This document shows positions 8,046 to 16,494 of a DNA stretch of 55,018 nucleotides, piece after piece. The position numbers were made by a program, and so were the translations under genes. The stretch is from an uncultured Lachnospiraceae bacterium (lineage in GTDB: Bacteria > Bacillota > Clostridia > Lachnospirales > Lachnospiraceae). Position 1 is the stretch's first letter, and each line of letters begins with the position of its first letter. The stretch covers positions 1 through 55,018 of the forward strand of contig CAJUMV010000027.1 in NCBI GenBank assembly GCA_910587715.1, given 5' to 3'. The notes under the pieces are model-generated. The model searched no databases. It saw nothing but the letters and a program-made list of their open reading frames with translations, and was not told the DNA's origin.

Positions 8046-8780
8046 ATGAGAGTTACAAGAAATTACAGAGACAGCATGGTGAATTTCAGAAAGAACAATA
8101 AAAACTCGCAGACATCGCTTCTGCAGAGCGCGTTGAGCAGAAACAGCGCAAGCAGCCGTGCGAACAGGCTGGCAAGCCTTCTGGGAAACAGTAAAAATCA
8201 AAGTACGAGCAGTCTGACAAACAGAAATTTTGTCAATTCTTCCCAGAAATCCCAAAAGTTCTACTATGACATGCAGTACCATGCAAAACAGGTAGGCGAG
8301 TATGCCGATGCGCTGAAGAGTACAGAGAAGGATTCTGTGTATGACAAAGCCAGAGAGAGCGGAAGCACGGAGCAGCTCGTATCGGATATAAAGAGCTTTG
8401 TCAATCAGTATAACAATATGTTAGACGATTTGGAGGAGTCGGGAAGCAGAGCGGACCAGTTGTTCTTAACCCAGTTAAGCAGTATGTCCAGAGCGGCGGA
8501 AAAGGATTTGGCGCTGACGGGCGTTACCAGAAGGTCGGACGGTACGCTTGTAGTCGATGAGAAGAAGCTGGAAGCGGCGGATGTGGATACGCTGGAAAAG
8601 GTTTGGGGCGGCAGCGGTTTTTCCTCGAAGGCGGCAGCCAAAGCCGGCTCTGTGGAAGCGACGGCGGCGCGGAATCTGGAAGCGGAGAAGAGCAGCGTTT
8701 ACAGTCGCTTCGACCGCACGAATCTCTATGGAAGCGGCAGCGGCAGAAGCTCGGGCAGTTATTTTAATTATAAAAGGTAA
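8046..8780 (+). CDS. FliD C-terminus-like protein
   Basis: 244 residues. The N-terminal 60 residues are rich in Ser, Asn and Arg. Residues 111-129 (LVSDIKSFVNQYNNMLDDL) resemble the FliD stretch in which a helix leads to YN. Residues 157-189 hold LTGVTRRSDGTLVVDEKKLE followed by a VDTLEKVWGG tail, which matches the FliD C-terminal pattern of G-I-x-x-x-x-D-G-x-L-x-x-D-x-x-K-L and a Phe-Gly end. FliD caps the flagellar filament, but this protein is half its length, lacks the other FliD domains, and no flagellar gene is in the window. AGGGGGAACC precedes the ATG. The assignment rests on motif resemblance only. Confidence 0.5.
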   Translation: MRVTRNYRDSMVNFRKNNKNSQTSLLQSALSRNSASSRANRLASLLGNSKNQSTSSLTNRNFVNSSQKSQKFYYDMQYHAKQVGEYADALKSTEKDSVYDKARESGSTEQLVSDIKSFVNQYNNMLDDLEESGSRADQLFLTQLSSMSRAAEKDLALTGVTRRSDGTLVVDEKKLEAADVDTLEKVWGGSGFSSKAAAKAGSVEATAARNLEAEKSSVYSRFDRTNLYGSGSGRSSGSYFNYKR

Positions 8781-8822
8781 GTCCGGGAGCGCGGCGGACA
8801 GCCCTGATGATAAAGGATAAGA

Positions 8823-9566
8823 ATGAATCATATAAACTGGGTACAGCAAAACGAGGATTATCAGGTAAATTACCAGGTAATCAAATGGAAAACATCCCAT
8901 TTTCACGAACCTTTCTCTAATCATGTGGCGGGCAGCGCCAGGTTTAAGCAGGGTGGTGCGGCACCGGCTATGCCCGCGCAGGAGACGCAGACGGAAGGAG
9001 AAGGAATCGGCTTTGGCACGGCTTCGCGTGGCGTAAGCGGAAGGCTGCGGCTGGGTTTCGGGCTGGAAGAATCTCTGTCTGGAAACTTGTCCGGAGGAGA
9101 AGAAGGCCGCGACGGGGTCAGCATATCCGCGCGGGGAATGACCGGGCAGGAGAGCATGGGCGGTGCGGCGCGGGCAGTGGTGCAGAGTATGGCGCTGGCG
9201 GAAATCCATGCCGCCGAGCATACGGTGGCTGCGCCTGCGACAGATGGACCGGAACAGGAAAAACGGGAGATGGAACAGGCGCAGAAGGAAAAGACGACCG
9301 TTTCACATGCAGGCAGGGAAAGTATCCGCAATCGTCTGCAGGAGAGTGCGGCGCGGCTGCGGGAAGCATATCAGAGACAGAAGAAAAAAGCAGCCAAGCT
9401 GTTTCTTAAGCAGATTCCAAAGAAAGAACCGGAAAAGAAGGAAAAAAGGGGAACAAGACAGGCAGCCGACAGGGAGACGATGCTCTCCATGCAGGTTGAA
9501 AATCACTATCTGCTGGATTCCTATGACGCTACGGGAAACTACAGTATGCTTGGCAAAAATAAGTGA
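8823..9566 (+). CDS. Unknown protein, third of the FliD-like cluster
   Basis: 247 residues, 42 bp after the FliD-like gene. The N-terminus (MNHINWVQQNEDYQVNY) is polar. The middle is low-complexity Gly, Ala and Glu, and residues about 170-225 are strongly basic with many Lys and Arg. The end carries a compact motif LLDSYDATGNYSMLGK. No membrane segment or signal is seen. The ribosome site is weak (AAAGGATAAGA). It converges with the aldo/keto reductase gene, whose stop lies two bases away. I do not recognise the family. Confidence 0.5.
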   Translation: MNHINWVQQNEDYQVNYQVIKWKTSHFHEPFSNHVAGSARFKQGGAAPAMPAQETQTEGEGIGFGTASRGVSGRLRLGFGLEESLSGNLSGGEEGRDGVSISARGMTGQESMGGAARAVVQSMALAEIHAAEHTVAAPATDGPEQEKREMEQAQKEKTTVSHAGRESIRNRLQESAARLREAYQRQKKKAAKLFLKQIPKKEPEKKEKRGTRQAADRETMLSMQVENHYLLDSYDATGNYSMLGKNK

Positions 9567-9567
9567 A

Positions 9568-10746
9568 TTATCGTTTCACCAGCTTGTTGACCAGTTTCAG
9601 AGCGGCGCGGATATAAAAAGGCTGTAAAGCCTTTTTTGCGTTCTGCAGTTCTTTGCGGATTTCTATGTGCTGGGGACAGTGCTTCTCACAGGCGCCGCAT
9701 TTGGTGCAGTTGTTCATGGAGGAAGCGTTCTTTTTGAGTGATGTAATCTGGATATACTCCAGCATGGCGCTGAATTTCTTATGCATAGCGCTCTGGTTGT
9801 AGCAGCGGAAAGCGGTGGGTATGTCTACGCCGTGGGGGCAGGGCATACAATAGCCGCAGCCGGTACAGCCCACTTTCAGGTTCTGGTTGATTTCTTTCCG
9901 CACTTTATCGATCAGACTGTGTTCTGCCGCCGAAAAGCAGCCGACAGCGGCTTCGTTGGCGGTCCTACTATTTTCCTGAACCATTTCTTCAGAATTCATG
10001 CCGGAGAGGACGCAGGTCACCTCAGGCTGATCCCAGAGCCACTGGAAGGCCCACTGCGCGGGGGTACGCTTTACGGGATATGCCGCGAAAGCCTTTTTTG
10101 CGCCGTCGGGCAGGGCGTTTACCAGCTTGCCGCCCCGCAGCGGCTCCATAATGACTACGGGAATGCCTTTGCCTGCGGCGTAATGCAGTCCTTCCCGTCC
10201 CGCCTGTGTATGCTCGTCCAGATAATTGTACTGAATCTGACAGAGATCCCAGTCATAAGCATCAATCAGCGCTTTGAAGGTGCCAGTATCTCCGTGGAAG
10301 GAAAAGCCGATATTGCGGATGGCGCCGGTCTTTTTTTTCTCGGCAATCCATTCCTCGATGCCGATGCTTTGCAGACGTGCCCACACTTCTACATCAAAAA
10401 GCATATGCATCAGGTAAAAATCGATGTGATCCGTTTTCAAACGTTTGAGCTGTTCCTGAAAGAGCTTTTCCGCGGAAGATGCATTTTTTAAAAGATAATA
10501 AGGGAGTTTGTCGGCGATATAGACTTGCTCTCGGCAATGGTTGCGCTCTAAAATCGTGCCAAGAGCCTCCTCGCTGCCGGGGTAAATGTAAGCGGTGTCA
10601 AAATAGTTTACGCCTTTCTTGACAGCGAGCATAATCTCCTTTTCCGTCTTTTCCAGGTTGATTCTGGTGCCCGCGCCTGTAAAACGCATACAGCCATACC
10701 CGAGAATGGACACTTCGGTGCCGTCCTTCATTTTTCTGTATTGCAT
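9568..10746 (-). CDS. Aldo/keto reductase with C-terminal 4Fe-4S domain
   Basis: An NAD(P)-dependent oxidoreductase of the AKR fold with an appended ferredoxin-like part. The barrel begins MQYRKMKDGTEVSILGYG. The expected AKR residues are present: Asp and Tyr in YFDTAYIY, Lys in YIADK, His in YLMHML. The C-terminal third has two cysteine clusters, GCTGCGYCMPCPHG and CTKCGACEKHCP, suited to iron-sulfur centres; this two-part design is common in anaerobic Firmicutes. The ATG at 10746 is chosen because GGAG lies at good spacing, whereas the longer frame would use a GTG at 10767. The physiological substrate is unknown. Confidence 0.9.
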   Translation of the reverse strand: MQYRKMKDGTEVSILGYGCMRFTGAGTRINLEKTEKEIMLAVKKGVNYFDTAYIYPGSEEALGTILERNHCREQVYIADKLPYYLLKNASSAEKLFQEQLKRLKTDHIDFYLMHMLFDVEVWARLQSIGIEEWIAEKKKTGAIRNIGFSFHGDTGTFKALIDAYDWDLCQIQYNYLDEHTQAGREGLHYAAGKGIPVVIMEPLRGGKLVNALPDGAKKAFAAYPVKRTPAQWAFQWLWDQPEVTCVLSGMNSEEMVQENSRTANEAAVGCFSAAEHSLIDKVRKEINQNLKVGCTGCGYCMPCPHGVDIPTAFRCYNQSAMHKKFSAMLEYIQITSLKKNASSMNNCTKCGACEKHCPQHIEIRKELQNAKKALQPFYIRAALKLVNKLVKR

Positions 10747-10830
10747 AATAGCTCCGTTCCAAAGCACGGGCAGGAGGATTTTTACATCTGCAGCCGCGAT
10801 GCTTTTTTCTTAAATTCATCAGTTCCCTTT

Positions 10831-10860
10831 ATTATATAGTAGATTTATGCGCAAAGTCAA
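10831..10860 (-). promoter_or_regulatory. Promoter of the aldo/keto reductase gene
   Basis: On the minus strand TTGACT (10860-10855), an 18-bp spacer and TATAAT (10836-10831). The octamer GCGCATAA occurs twice around the -35 box, which may be a regulator site. Confidence 0.6.
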
Positions 10861-10927
10861 TCATTATGCGCCCCGCCGTTGTATCAGAATTTAGCAAAAT
10901 TCTAATAAAAAGTTAATAATTCTTTCC

Positions 10928-10956
10928 TTGTTTTTCTTCGGTATTCGGTATATATT
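10928..10956 (+). promoter_or_regulatory. Promoter of the small alarmone synthetase gene
   Basis: TTGTTT, a 17-bp spacer and TATATT lie 26 bp before the ATG; CGGAGG follows as the ribosome site. Confidence 0.5.
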
Positions 10957-10981
10957 AGGAAAATGAACGGAGGACAGGCAG

Positions 10982-11761
10982 ATGAGTGGAAATCCATTTT
11001 TTGATATGGGATTAGAGACCGAGGAAAATCAGATGACGATGATTCCTAAGGTAGATCATGAAATTTATGAAAAACGCCGGCAAATGGCAGGAACCATGGT
11101 GGATTACAAGGAGATGCGGATGCGTTACAGCTGTGCCATCAAGGAGGTGCGGACAAAGTTTGATGTCTTAAACTCCGAATTTAACGTCAGGTATCAGCGT
11201 AACCCGATTACGTCCATTAATTCCCGCTTAAAGAGCAGCACGAGCATTATGGAGAAGTTAAGCCGCAAGGGGCTTTCTTTCACGGTGGAGAATGTGGAGG
11301 AAAATCTTTTTGATGTGGCGGGAATACGGGTGGTCTGCTCTTATGTGGACGATATCTATGTACTGGCGCAGGCGCTGGCACAGCAGGACGACATCACGGT
11401 GATCCGCAGGAAGGATTATATCAGGAACCCGAAGCCCAACGGCTACCGCAGCTATCATATGATTGTAAGCGTACCGGTGTTCTTCTCGGATCAGACGCGG
11501 GAGATGGCGGTGGAGGTGCAGATTCGCACGATTGCCATGGATTTTTGGGCGAGTCTGGAGCATCAGCTTAAGTATAAGCAGGAAGTGCCCAATCAGGCGG
11601 AGATTGTGCAAAGCCTGACTGCGTGCGCGGAGCAGATTGCGGCGATTGACGAGCAGATGTGGCAGGTGCGCCAGCAGATTGAAAGCTCGGAGGATTTGCC
11701 GACAGAAGAGGAAATTCTCATGGAAAAGCTGCGCAAGATTGATATAGCGGTAGGGGAATAG
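10982..11761 (+). CDS. Small alarmone synthetase (GTP pyrophosphokinase)
   Basis: 259 residues. A stand-alone RelA/SpoT synthetase domain makes (p)ppGpp from ATP and GDP or GTP. Seen are the RxKxxxSxxxK-like G-loop region (RLKSSTSIMEKLSRKG), a GIRVVC strand, NGYRSYHMIVSVP, and the signature EVQIRTIAMDFWASLEHQL. There is no HD hydrolase domain and no TGS or ACT domain, so it is a single-function enzyme of the RelQ/RelP kind rather than a full Rel. The length slightly exceeds the 210-residue Bacillus enzymes because of N- and C-terminal helices. It has its own promoter and stands alone. Confidence 0.92.
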   Translation: MSGNPFFDMGLETEENQMTMIPKVDHEIYEKRRQMAGTMVDYKEMRMRYSCAIKEVRTKFDVLNSEFNVRYQRNPITSINSRLKSSTSIMEKLSRKGLSFTVENVEENLFDVAGIRVVCSYVDDIYVLAQALAQQDDITVIRRKDYIRNPKPNGYRSYHMIVSVPVFFSDQTREMAVEVQIRTIAMDFWASLEHQLKYKQEVPNQAEIVQSLTACAEQIAAIDEQMWQVRQQIESSEDLPTEEEILMEKLRKIDIAVGE

Positions 11762-11808
11762 AGGAAACGTAAAATACTAAAATATTTTAAAAATATTTAA
11801 AATAAATA

Positions 11809-11837
11809 TTGAATATGGAGCGGCTCTCTGTTATAGT
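11809..11837 (+). promoter_or_regulatory. Promoter of the GH43 lipoprotein gene
   Basis: TTGAAT (11809-11814), a 17-bp spacer and TATAGT (11832-11837). An AT-only imperfect palindrome (AATATTT repeats, 11781-11810) overlaps the -35 side and could be a regulator site. Confidence 0.6.
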
Positions 11838-11890
11838 TTTATTAATAGAAAGAATCTCAGATTCTGAATGAACGGAAACGGAGGGTTAAC

Positions 11891-13540
11891 ATGAGAAGGA
11901 AAAATTGGTCGGCTCTGGGGATAAGCGTCCTTCTGGCAATGAGCCTTGCAGCGTGCGGCTCTTCGCAGGGTGCACAGACGGCGGAAAACGAGGCTGCGGG
12001 GGCGCAGACGCAGGAGAGCGGGGATGCGGAAAGCACCGCGGTTACAGAGGAGGAAGGCGAAGTGGGACAACTGCCTGCAGATTTGGATTTTACGGTGAAT
12101 TTGGACGGGATTAAGACAGCGAAGATCGCGGCGGGCGTCAGCGTTCACGATCCTTCTATTTATAAGGCGGACGGCAAGTATTACATATTCGGTTCCCACA
12201 TGTCTACAGCGGTGTCGGAGGATCTGCGCACATGGACGTCCCTGGGCGACGGTTATAAAGTGAAGGATCAGATTTATTATGAACTGATGGCGAATGAGGA
12301 GGCTTTTGCCTACTCCGGCAGCAAAAAGAGCCTGATTCCCACGGACGACAGGGCATGGCATGTATGGGCGCCGGACGTGATTTATAATGAGGAGACGGGG
12401 CTTTACTATCTGTATTTCTGTACCACTTCCACATGGAATGCGTCGAACCTCTGTTACGCGACCAGCGAAAGCATCGAGGGTCCTTACGAGTGGAAGGGCG
12501 CACTGATTTACTCCGGTTTTACGCTGGAGACGCTGGATGCGACGGATGTGACAGAATATGTTGACCGGGATATCGCGAAGGACAGATATATTAAAAAGAG
12601 CAACGAATATAACTTTAATAAGTTCCCCAATGCCATCGACCCTACAGTGCTTTACGACGGGGAGGGCAGGCTGTGGATGGTTTATGGCTCCTGGTCGGGC
12701 GGCATGTACCTTCTGGAGCTGGACAAGGCGACCGGCGAGGTGATCCATCCTGAGGAGGATGAGGCGAACCGGGTAGACCCTTATTTCGGGAAACGGCTGC
12801 TGGGCGGCAATCACAGTTCGATTGAGGCGCCTTACATTCTCTATGATGAGGAGAGCGGCTATTATTATCTCTTTGTCTCTTACGGCGGTTTGGCGAGAGA
12901 GGGCGGTTATCAGATTCGCGTGTTCCGCTCTGAGACCATTGACGGGGATTATGTGGATATGAACGGGGAGTTCCCGATGGATACGAACAATCCGGAACAT
13001 TACCCTTACGGGCTGAAGCTTTCCGGCAATTATTTCCTGCCGAGTCTCGAGATGGCTTATATGGCTACAGGTCATAACTCCGCCTTCGTTGACGAGGACG
13101 GGAAGAAATATATTGTGAACCACACCCGCTTTGACAATAAGACGGAGGAGCATGAGCCGAGGGTGCACCAGTTCATCGTAAACGAGGAAGGCTGGCCCTG
13201 TATGCTGCCTTACGCGACGGACGGCGAGACGGTGTCTGAGAGCGGTTATGACAAGAGCGCGGCAGCGGGCAGATACTATGTGATCAATCAGGGAACGGCG
13301 ATTGACGCGGAGATTGCGCAGCCCTTTATCCTGTATCTGGACGAGAGCGGACAGGTGTACGGCGACGGCGTGGAAGGAAGCTGGGAGATGAAGGACGGTA
13401 CCTGCTTTATGAAGGTGTCCTATGACGGTAAGGATTACAGCGGTGTATTCTGTCAGATGAACGACGAGGCGGGAACACAGGTTATGACCTTCAGCGCGGT
13501 AGGAAACAACGAGAGCGTCTGGGGCGTGAAGTACGAGTAA
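11891..13540 (+). CDS. GH43 family arabinanase-like lipoprotein
   Basis: 549 residues. The signal peptide ends in lipobox SLAAC with Cys at 22, so the enzyme is anchored outside the membrane. A linker rich in Ala, Glu and Gly follows. The five-bladed GH43 catalytic domain has the three acidic residues in VHDPS (about 85), NAIDPT (about 249) and SIEAPY (about 311). The layout is like endo- or exo-arabinanases, which cut alpha-1,5-arabinan. The last 100 residues form a beta domain as in AbnA-type enzymes. ACGGAGGG lies before the ATG. It is convergent with an ArsR-like regulator sharing one terminator. Arabinan as substrate is inferred from family. Confidence 0.88.
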   Translation: MRRKNWSALGISVLLAMSLAACGSSQGAQTAENEAAGAQTQESGDAESTAVTEEEGEVGQLPADLDFTVNLDGIKTAKIAAGVSVHDPSIYKADGKYYIFGSHMSTAVSEDLRTWTSLGDGYKVKDQIYYELMANEEAFAYSGSKKSLIPTDDRAWHVWAPDVIYNEETGLYYLYFCTTSTWNASNLCYATSESIEGPYEWKGALIYSGFTLETLDATDVTEYVDRDIAKDRYIKKSNEYNFNKFPNAIDPTVLYDGEGRLWMVYGSWSGGMYLLELDKATGEVIHPEEDEANRVDPYFGKRLLGGNHSSIEAPYILYDEESGYYYLFVSYGGLAREGGYQIRVFRSETIDGDYVDMNGEFPMDTNNPEHYPYGLKLSGNYFLPSLEMAYMATGHNSAFVDEDGKKYIVNHTRFDNKTEEHEPRVHQFIVNEEGWPCMLPYATDGETVSESGYDKSAAAGRYYVINQGTAIDAEIAQPFILYLDESGQVYGDGVEGSWEMKDGTCFMKVSYDGKDYSGVFCQMNDEAGTQVMTFSAVGNNESVWGVKYE

Positions 13541-13556
13541 GCATAAACACATAAGA

Positions 13557-13596
13557 AAACGCCTGCGGGAGAAAGTTCCTGCAGGCGCTTTTTTAT
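13557..13596. terminator. Terminator between the GH43 gene and the ArsR-like gene
   Basis: CGCCTGCGGG pairs with CCTGCAGGCG around a short loop. T-rich tails follow on both strands (CTTTTTTATT on plus, GTTTTC on minus), so it probably serves both convergent genes. The ArsR-like stop codon lies inside the plus-strand tail. Confidence 0.8.
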
Positions 13597-14534
13597 TCGC
13601 CCTCCTCCATGGGGGCGTAGTGGATGTTTACTTTGATGTCCTGTCCGTAGTTGCCGAAGGTCTTGCCGAAGATGGTCAGACCGCCTACATGTTCCGCGTC
13701 GTCGTCCACGGCAAGGCGAAAGCGGAGGCTGCTGCGGTAATCCAGATGAAAACTGTCAATAGTCACGTCGGAAATTTTCAGCCCGTCGATAAAGGTGCCC
13801 TTCCTGTTGATGACAAGAAGTTTTAACAGTCCGTACTGGTTCCAGTTGGGGAACCACCAGTCGGGGGTGAAAAGTCCTCTGGAATCCCCGAAATCTCCCG
13901 GGGAGAGCCAGTTGCCGATACATACGTCGTTTAAGTAAAAGGAGATATCGGAGGGCCAGACGTTATTGACGCCGGGCGCCTCGGAACTTAACTCCGCCGA
14001 AATCGTAAGCTGCGTGATCTTCTGGAAGCTGGGGATAAAGTTGGGAATGTTGTATTCCACAAAACCTTTCGTAAACCAGAGGATATCCGCGCTGTAACGG
14101 TCGGGGTGGTCAAAGTAGCGGGAGTCATCCACCTCGCCGATGATTGCCTTATCGGAAGCGAGACCGCAGGTAGGGCAGATGCGGTAGACGGAATAGTGTC
14201 CCACCTTAATATCTGTGCTGTAAACGTTCAGAATATCTTCCTGCCGCTCTAAATCAATCAGAATCTTATCCAGATGAACCGAGCAGATTTTCTGGTTGCC
14301 ATGTCCGGCGGACTCACTGGAAATAGAAATCAGCCCGCAGCTTTCCAGCTTTTTGATATGGCTGGTCAGCGCGCCGTTCGTGATATTCAGGTGGGAGGCA
14401 AGTTCATTCATGCTCATGCTGTTGTTATCCAGAAGGATATTTAAAATTTCAATTCGGACATCGGAGCCAAGCGCTTTAAAGATGTCCAAACCATCGTTAA
14501 GTGAAGTGATATGTAACAAGATTTTCCCCTCCAA
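13593..14534 (-). CDS. ArsR-like regulator with large C-terminal domain
   Basis: 313 residues. Residues about 12-90 form a winged helix-turn-helix of the ArsR type: FKALGSDVRIEILNILLDN, then MSMNELASHLNITNGALTSH as recognition unit. The C-terminal 200 residues are not the usual short ArsR tail. They hold a zinc-like pair (CPTCG) and a Trp-rich beta-sandwich-like region with WPSDISFYLND and TPDWWFPNWNQYG, which looks like a ligand or sugar sensor. The gene faces the GH43 lipoprotein gene, so control of glycan use is a reasonable guess. No metal-binding Cys set typical of ArsR or SmtB is seen. The ATG has GAGGGG seven bases upstream. Confidence 0.75.
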   Translation of the reverse strand: MEGKILLHITSLNDGLDIFKALGSDVRIEILNILLDNNSMSMNELASHLNITNGALTSHIKKLESCGLISISSESAGHGNQKICSVHLDKILIDLERQEDILNVYSTDIKVGHYSVYRICPTCGLASDKAIIGEVDDSRYFDHPDRYSADILWFTKGFVEYNIPNFIPSFQKITQLTISAELSSEAPGVNNVWPSDISFYLNDVCIGNWLSPGDFGDSRGLFTPDWWFPNWNQYGLLKLLVINRKGTFIDGLKISDVTIDSFHLDYRSSLRFRLAVDDDAEHVGGLTIFGKTFGNYGQDIKVNIHYAPMEEGE

Positions 14535-14682
14535 GAAGCAATTTTATTTAGCTTTTTTTAAATTATTATAATGAACAATAGTAACAATAAAATTATATAC
14601 AAAAAAAGAGATTTCGTCAATTATGTCTAAATAATTTTATGGAAAATAATGTACAAAAAGAGAAAAATAATTTACAGATATC

Positions 14683-14714
14683 TAAAAACAACGCGGCCTC
14701 ACAAGAAGCCGCGT
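14683..14714 (-). terminator. Terminator of the PutP-like gene
   Basis: ACGCGGC and GCCGCGT form a 7-bp GC-rich stem. On the minus strand a TTGTTTTT tail follows. It lies 45 bp after the symporter stop. Confidence 0.7.
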
Positions 14715-14758
14715 TTTACTGCGAATGCTGTTTCCCTATTTCATCACCGGAGTGACAT

Positions 14759-16285
14759 TTACTTTGCGTTTACTTCGTCAAAGATACGCACCAGCTTCTC
14801 TTCCGGCGCTTTGGTGAGCAGGGATACCGCCACATTGACAAGCAGGGCGATGACAAAGGCGGGCAGCAGCTCATAGATGGCGAACGCGCCGCCGAGTTTC
14901 GCAATACCGTATTTCCAGACAAATACCATAAGACCGCCAACAATCATGCCGGCAAGTGCGCCTTGTTTGTTGGAGCGCCGCCAGAACAGCGCCAGAAGCA
15001 CCACCGGACCGAAAGCCGCGCCGAAGCCTGCCCAGGCGAAGGATACGATGCCGAAGATAGAGCTGGCGGGATCCTGTGCGATAAAGACAGCAATCAGGGA
15101 AATGGCGATAACCGTGATTCTCGCAATCAGCAGGGAGGTTTTCGTGTCCAGTTTTTTCTTGCCGAAGTCCTGCACCAGATTCTGGGAGATGCTGGATGCC
15201 GCCGCCAGAAGCTGGGAGTCTGCGGTAGACATGGTGGCGGCAAGAATGCCCGCGAGGATAACGCCTGCTATCAATGCGGGGACAACGCCGTGGGTGCTGA
15301 GGACGGAGGCAATCTGGATGATGACCGTCTCGGAATTGCTGCCCTCCAGCATGGGAATTACGCCAGCCTGAGAAAGCCCGTAGCCCACCACGCCGATCAG
15401 CACGGCGATGGACATGGAGATAACGACCCATACGGTAGCGATTCTTCTGGAAAGCTTCAGTTTATTTTCGTCCTCGATCGCCATGAAACGCAGCAGGATG
15501 TGGGGCATACCAAAATAGCCGAGTCCCCATGCAAGCGTGGACGCGATCATAAGTGGTGTGTAAGGAGCCGCTGTGCCGGTATCAGCCGAATAGCTCTGCA
15601 CCAGACTTAAGTATCCGGGGAGACTGCTTACGGCATCCGTAACGCCGCCAAAACCGCCTGTCACGACAGCGCCGAAGCCGACCACGATGAGCAGGGCGAT
15701 ACTCATGGTGATGCCCTGAATCAGGTCAGTGGTGCTCACGGCGAGAAAGCCGCCAAGCGTACAGTAGATGACAATGACAGCCGCGCTAAGGAGCATGGCG
15801 GCGATATAGTTCATACCAAAGAGCGTGCTGAAAAGCTTACCACATGCCGCGAAACCGGAAGCGGTGTAGGGCACAAAGAAAATCACGATGATCACCGCGG
15901 CGATACAGGTCAGGAAATGCTTGTCGTCGCCGTAGCGTTTGGAAAAGAACTCCGGAATGGTGAAGGAGCCAATCCGGCTGGAATAGCGGCGGATTCGCTT
16001 GGAGACGAAAAGCCAGTTTAAGTAAGTGCCGATGGCAAGCCCGATGGCGGTCCAGCCTACTTCGGCGAGTCCGGCGATATAGGCAAGCCCTGGCAGTCCC
16101 ATCAAAAGATAGCTGCTCATATCGGAAGCCTCCGCGCTCATGGCGGTAACGAGAGGACCGAGCTTTCGTCCGCCCAGATAAAATTCCGCGGCTTGTGTGT
16201 TTTTCTTGGAATAGGTGATGCCGATGTAAATCATCATGCCAAGATAGGCGATGATGGCGATGATAATACAAATCTGCGATGTCAT
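14759..16285 (-). CDS. putP: Sodium/proline symporter (SSS family)
   Basis: A solute:sodium symporter with about 13 membrane segments, importing proline (or a related solute) with Na+. The PutP-type N-terminus is clear: AEFYLGGRKLGPLVTAMSAEASDMSSYLL (residues about 33-61) carries the substrate and sodium site serines, and GWTAIGLAIGTYLNWL follows. The length is normal for PutP (about 500). ATG 16285 is chosen because GAGGAGG lies six bases upstream; the longer frame starts inside that ribosome site. It is a single-gene unit with its own promoter overlapped by a palindrome. Proline is the family default; the substrate is not proven. Confidence 0.88.
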   Translation of the reverse strand: MTSQICIIIAIIAYLGMMIYIGITYSKKNTQAAEFYLGGRKLGPLVTAMSAEASDMSSYLLMGLPGLAYIAGLAEVGWTAIGLAIGTYLNWLFVSKRIRRYSSRIGSFTIPEFFSKRYGDDKHFLTCIAAVIIVIFFVPYTASGFAACGKLFSTLFGMNYIAAMLLSAAVIVIYCTLGGFLAVSTTDLIQGITMSIALLIVVGFGAVVTGGFGGVTDAVSSLPGYLSLVQSYSADTGTAAPYTPLMIASTLAWGLGYFGMPHILLRFMAIEDENKLKLSRRIATVWVVISMSIAVLIGVVGYGLSQAGVIPMLEGSNSETVIIQIASVLSTHGVVPALIAGVILAGILAATMSTADSQLLAAASSISQNLVQDFGKKKLDTKTSLLIARITVIAISLIAVFIAQDPASSIFGIVSFAWAGFGAAFGPVVLLALFWRRSNKQGALAGMIVGGLMVFVWKYGIAKLGGAFAIYELLPAFVIALLVNVAVSLLTKAPEEKLVRIFDEVNAK

Positions 16286-16338
16286 AATGTTCCTCCTCAT
16301 TTTTCACTTTAGTCTGTTAATCAGTTAAATCCTTTGCT

Positions 16339-16367
16339 ATTATAGCGGGTTTGCGCAAAATGCGCAA
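16339..16367 (-). promoter_or_regulatory. Promoter and palindromic operator of the PutP-like gene
   Basis: On the minus strand TTGCGC (16367-16362), a 17-bp spacer and TATAAT (16344-16339). The perfect palindrome TTGCGCA-aaa-TGCGCAA (16351-16367) covers the -35 box, the placement expected for a repressor site. Confidence 0.65.
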
Positions 16368-16405
16368 TAAAAAGTGGGCAAAACGTTGGTAGAAATCATA
16401 ATCTA

Positions 16406-16434
16406 TTGATTTTGTAGGGAAAATCGCATATAAT
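16406..16434 (+). promoter_or_regulatory. Promoter of the GH3-like gene
   Basis: TTGATT, a 17-bp spacer and TATAAT, divergent from the putP promoter with about 38 bp between the two -35 boxes. Confidence 0.65.
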
Positions 16435-16494
16435 GTCTTTATCTGCACTGTATTTTTGGGAGAAATATGGTGGATAAGGGATAAGGAGGTCACA

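Noticed and set aside
8046..9566. A functional flagellar operon
   Set aside because: Only one protein shows a FliD-like part; no hook, rod, motor or flagellin gene is present.
11831..13552. A 573-codon open frame on the minus strand across the GH43 gene
   Set aside because: It is antisense to a clear lipoprotein with catalytic GH43 residues, is rich in Arg, His and Leu without domains, and has no ribosome site. The open frame follows from codon bias.
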